From contig DOHE01000010.1 of NCBI GenBank assembly GCA_003535395.1, forward strand, positions 1 through 6,722: a stretch of DNA of 6,722 nucleotides, given 5' to 3'. Positions within the stretch are counted from its first letter, which is position 1, and each line of letters begins with the position of its first letter. The notes under the pieces were generated by a model that searched no databases, was not told the origin of the DNA, and saw only the letters and a list, made by a program, of their open reading frames with translations. Source of the DNA: Clostridiales bacterium (GTDB lineage: Bacteria; Bacillota; Clostridia; UBA8921). The position numbers were made by a program, and so were the translations under genes. Below, piece after piece: positions 6,321 through 6,722 of the stretch.

Positions 6321-6687
6321 AATGGTGGATGTGACCACCATCATTGGGGAACCGGTGGAATCAGGAGACGGTTCCGTACTGATCCCGGTATCCCGGGTGT
6401 CCTTTGGTTTTGCTGCCGGCGGCGGAGAATTCAGTCCCGTGCATCATAATGAAAAAAACAGCAGTGCCGTCGAAAAGACATCAAGATATCCTTTTGCCGG
6501 TGGAAGCGGTGCCGGTGTGACCATCCAGCCGGTCGCATTCATGGTGATCGGAAATGGGGGCCCGCGTATGCTGCAGATCAATTCCAGCACGTCAGCAGAA
6601 AGGATCCTGGATATGGTCCCCGGGATTGTTCAAAAAATTGGTGATGTGATTTCAGAACGTACAGTCGCCGATGAGGAGCAAGTATGA
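6232..6687 (+). CDS. ytfJ: GerW/YtfJ family sporulation protein
   Basis: Spore protein family; in Bacillus subtilis YtfJ (GerW) is made in the forespore and is needed for normal germination with some germinants, and its molecular activity is unclear. It has 151 residues, the usual length. The polar N-terminus is followed by the hallmark HPIEGLMATAMSSIREMVD (15-33), then TIIGEPVESGDGSVLIPVS (36-54), VSFGFAAGGGEF (56-67), a variable polar loop (68-86), and the glycine-rich FAGGSGAGVTIQPVAFMVIG (88-107). The end is helical (122-145, ERILDMVPGIVQKIGDVI). No signal peptide or membrane helix is present, so it is presumably soluble. The start at ATG 6232 is supported by AAAGGAG at 6216-6222; ATG 6244 is an alternative. 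It overlaps the DUF2953 gene by 89 bases, implying co-expression. Its presence is the best evidence that the source organism belongs to an endospore-forming lineage, although related proteins also occur in some non-spore formers. Confidence 0.95.
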   Translation: MEERMEEMENTQDTHPIEGLMATAMSSIREMVDVTTIIGEPVESGDGSVLIPVSRVSFGFAAGGGEFSPVHHNEKNSSAVEKTSRYPFAGGSGAGVTIQPVAFMVIGNGGPRMLQINSSTSAERILDMVPGIVQKIGDVISERTVADEEQV

Positions 6688-6693
6688 TATAAT
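6685..6693 (+). promoter_or_regulatory. Extended -10 promoter-like motif (TGATATAAT)
   Basis: TG-A-TATAAT, a perfect -10 hexamer (6688-6693) with the TGn extension, begins on the ytfJ stop codon. No convincing -35 box sits 16-18 bases upstream (TCGCCG at 6665-6670), which extended -10 promoters can tolerate. Transcription would start near base 6700 and serve a gene beyond the window. AT-rich chance is possible. Confidence 0.35.
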
Positions 6694-6722
6694 AGCCTGC
6701 GTTAAACCATTCGCAATCATTT

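Noticed and set aside
1..6722. CRISPR array, tRNA/rRNA genes, insertion sequence, toxin-antitoxin or defence system
   Set aside because: No regularly spaced repeats, RNA gene signatures, transposase motifs or unexplained gene pairs were seen; essentially all of the window is accounted for by known housekeeping and sporulation families.

Overview
The window reads as one strand of housekeeping and sporulation-linked genes from a spore-forming member of the Clostridia (Bacillota). Reasons: a GerW/YtfJ-family spore protein preceded by a DUF2953 protein, a DacF-type D,D-carboxypeptidase next to lysA, the ScpA/ScpB pair, and strong AGGAGG-like ribosome binding sites with non-ATG starts. Base composition is close to even, which would suit Clostridia of moderate GC content, but I cannot name a genus.

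Layout, all on the + strand. 1-1038: the 3' part of a serine D,D-carboxypeptidase, cut by the window edge. 1077-2387: lysA, diaminopimelate decarboxylase. 2405-3079: an M50 (site-2-protease-like) membrane metalloprotease that appears to start at TTG. 3119-4114: trpS, tryptophanyl-tRNA synthetase, with a cysteine pattern resembling the iron-sulfur TrpRS type. 4146-4940 and 4909-5535: scpA and scpB, overlapping by 32 bases. 5536-5666: the only sizeable intergenic gap, mostly filled by an 85-base imperfect inverted repeat. 5667-6320: a DUF2953 protein. 6232-6687: ytfJ, overlapping its upstream neighbour by 89 bases. 6688-6722: a short tail with an extended -10 promoter-like motif.

Gaps of 17-39 bases, strong Shine-Dalgarno sequences and no convincing terminator between genes suggest a long co-directional transcription unit, or several run together. 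The products fall into three themes. Peptidoglycan and lysine supply is covered by the carboxypeptidase and LysA (meso-diaminopimelate to lysine). Protein and tRNA housekeeping is covered by the M50 protease and TrpRS. Chromosome organisation and spore formation are covered by ScpAB (the partners of SMC), DUF2953 and YtfJ. Neighbourhoods of this kind (dacF, lysA, scpAB and sporulation genes) are familiar in Bacillota.

I do not see a previously undescribed system here. The points most worth a second look are the structured inverted repeat after scpB, the missing ribosome binding site on the gene behind it, the four-cysteine motif in TrpRS, and a strong excess of the hexamer GGATCC.
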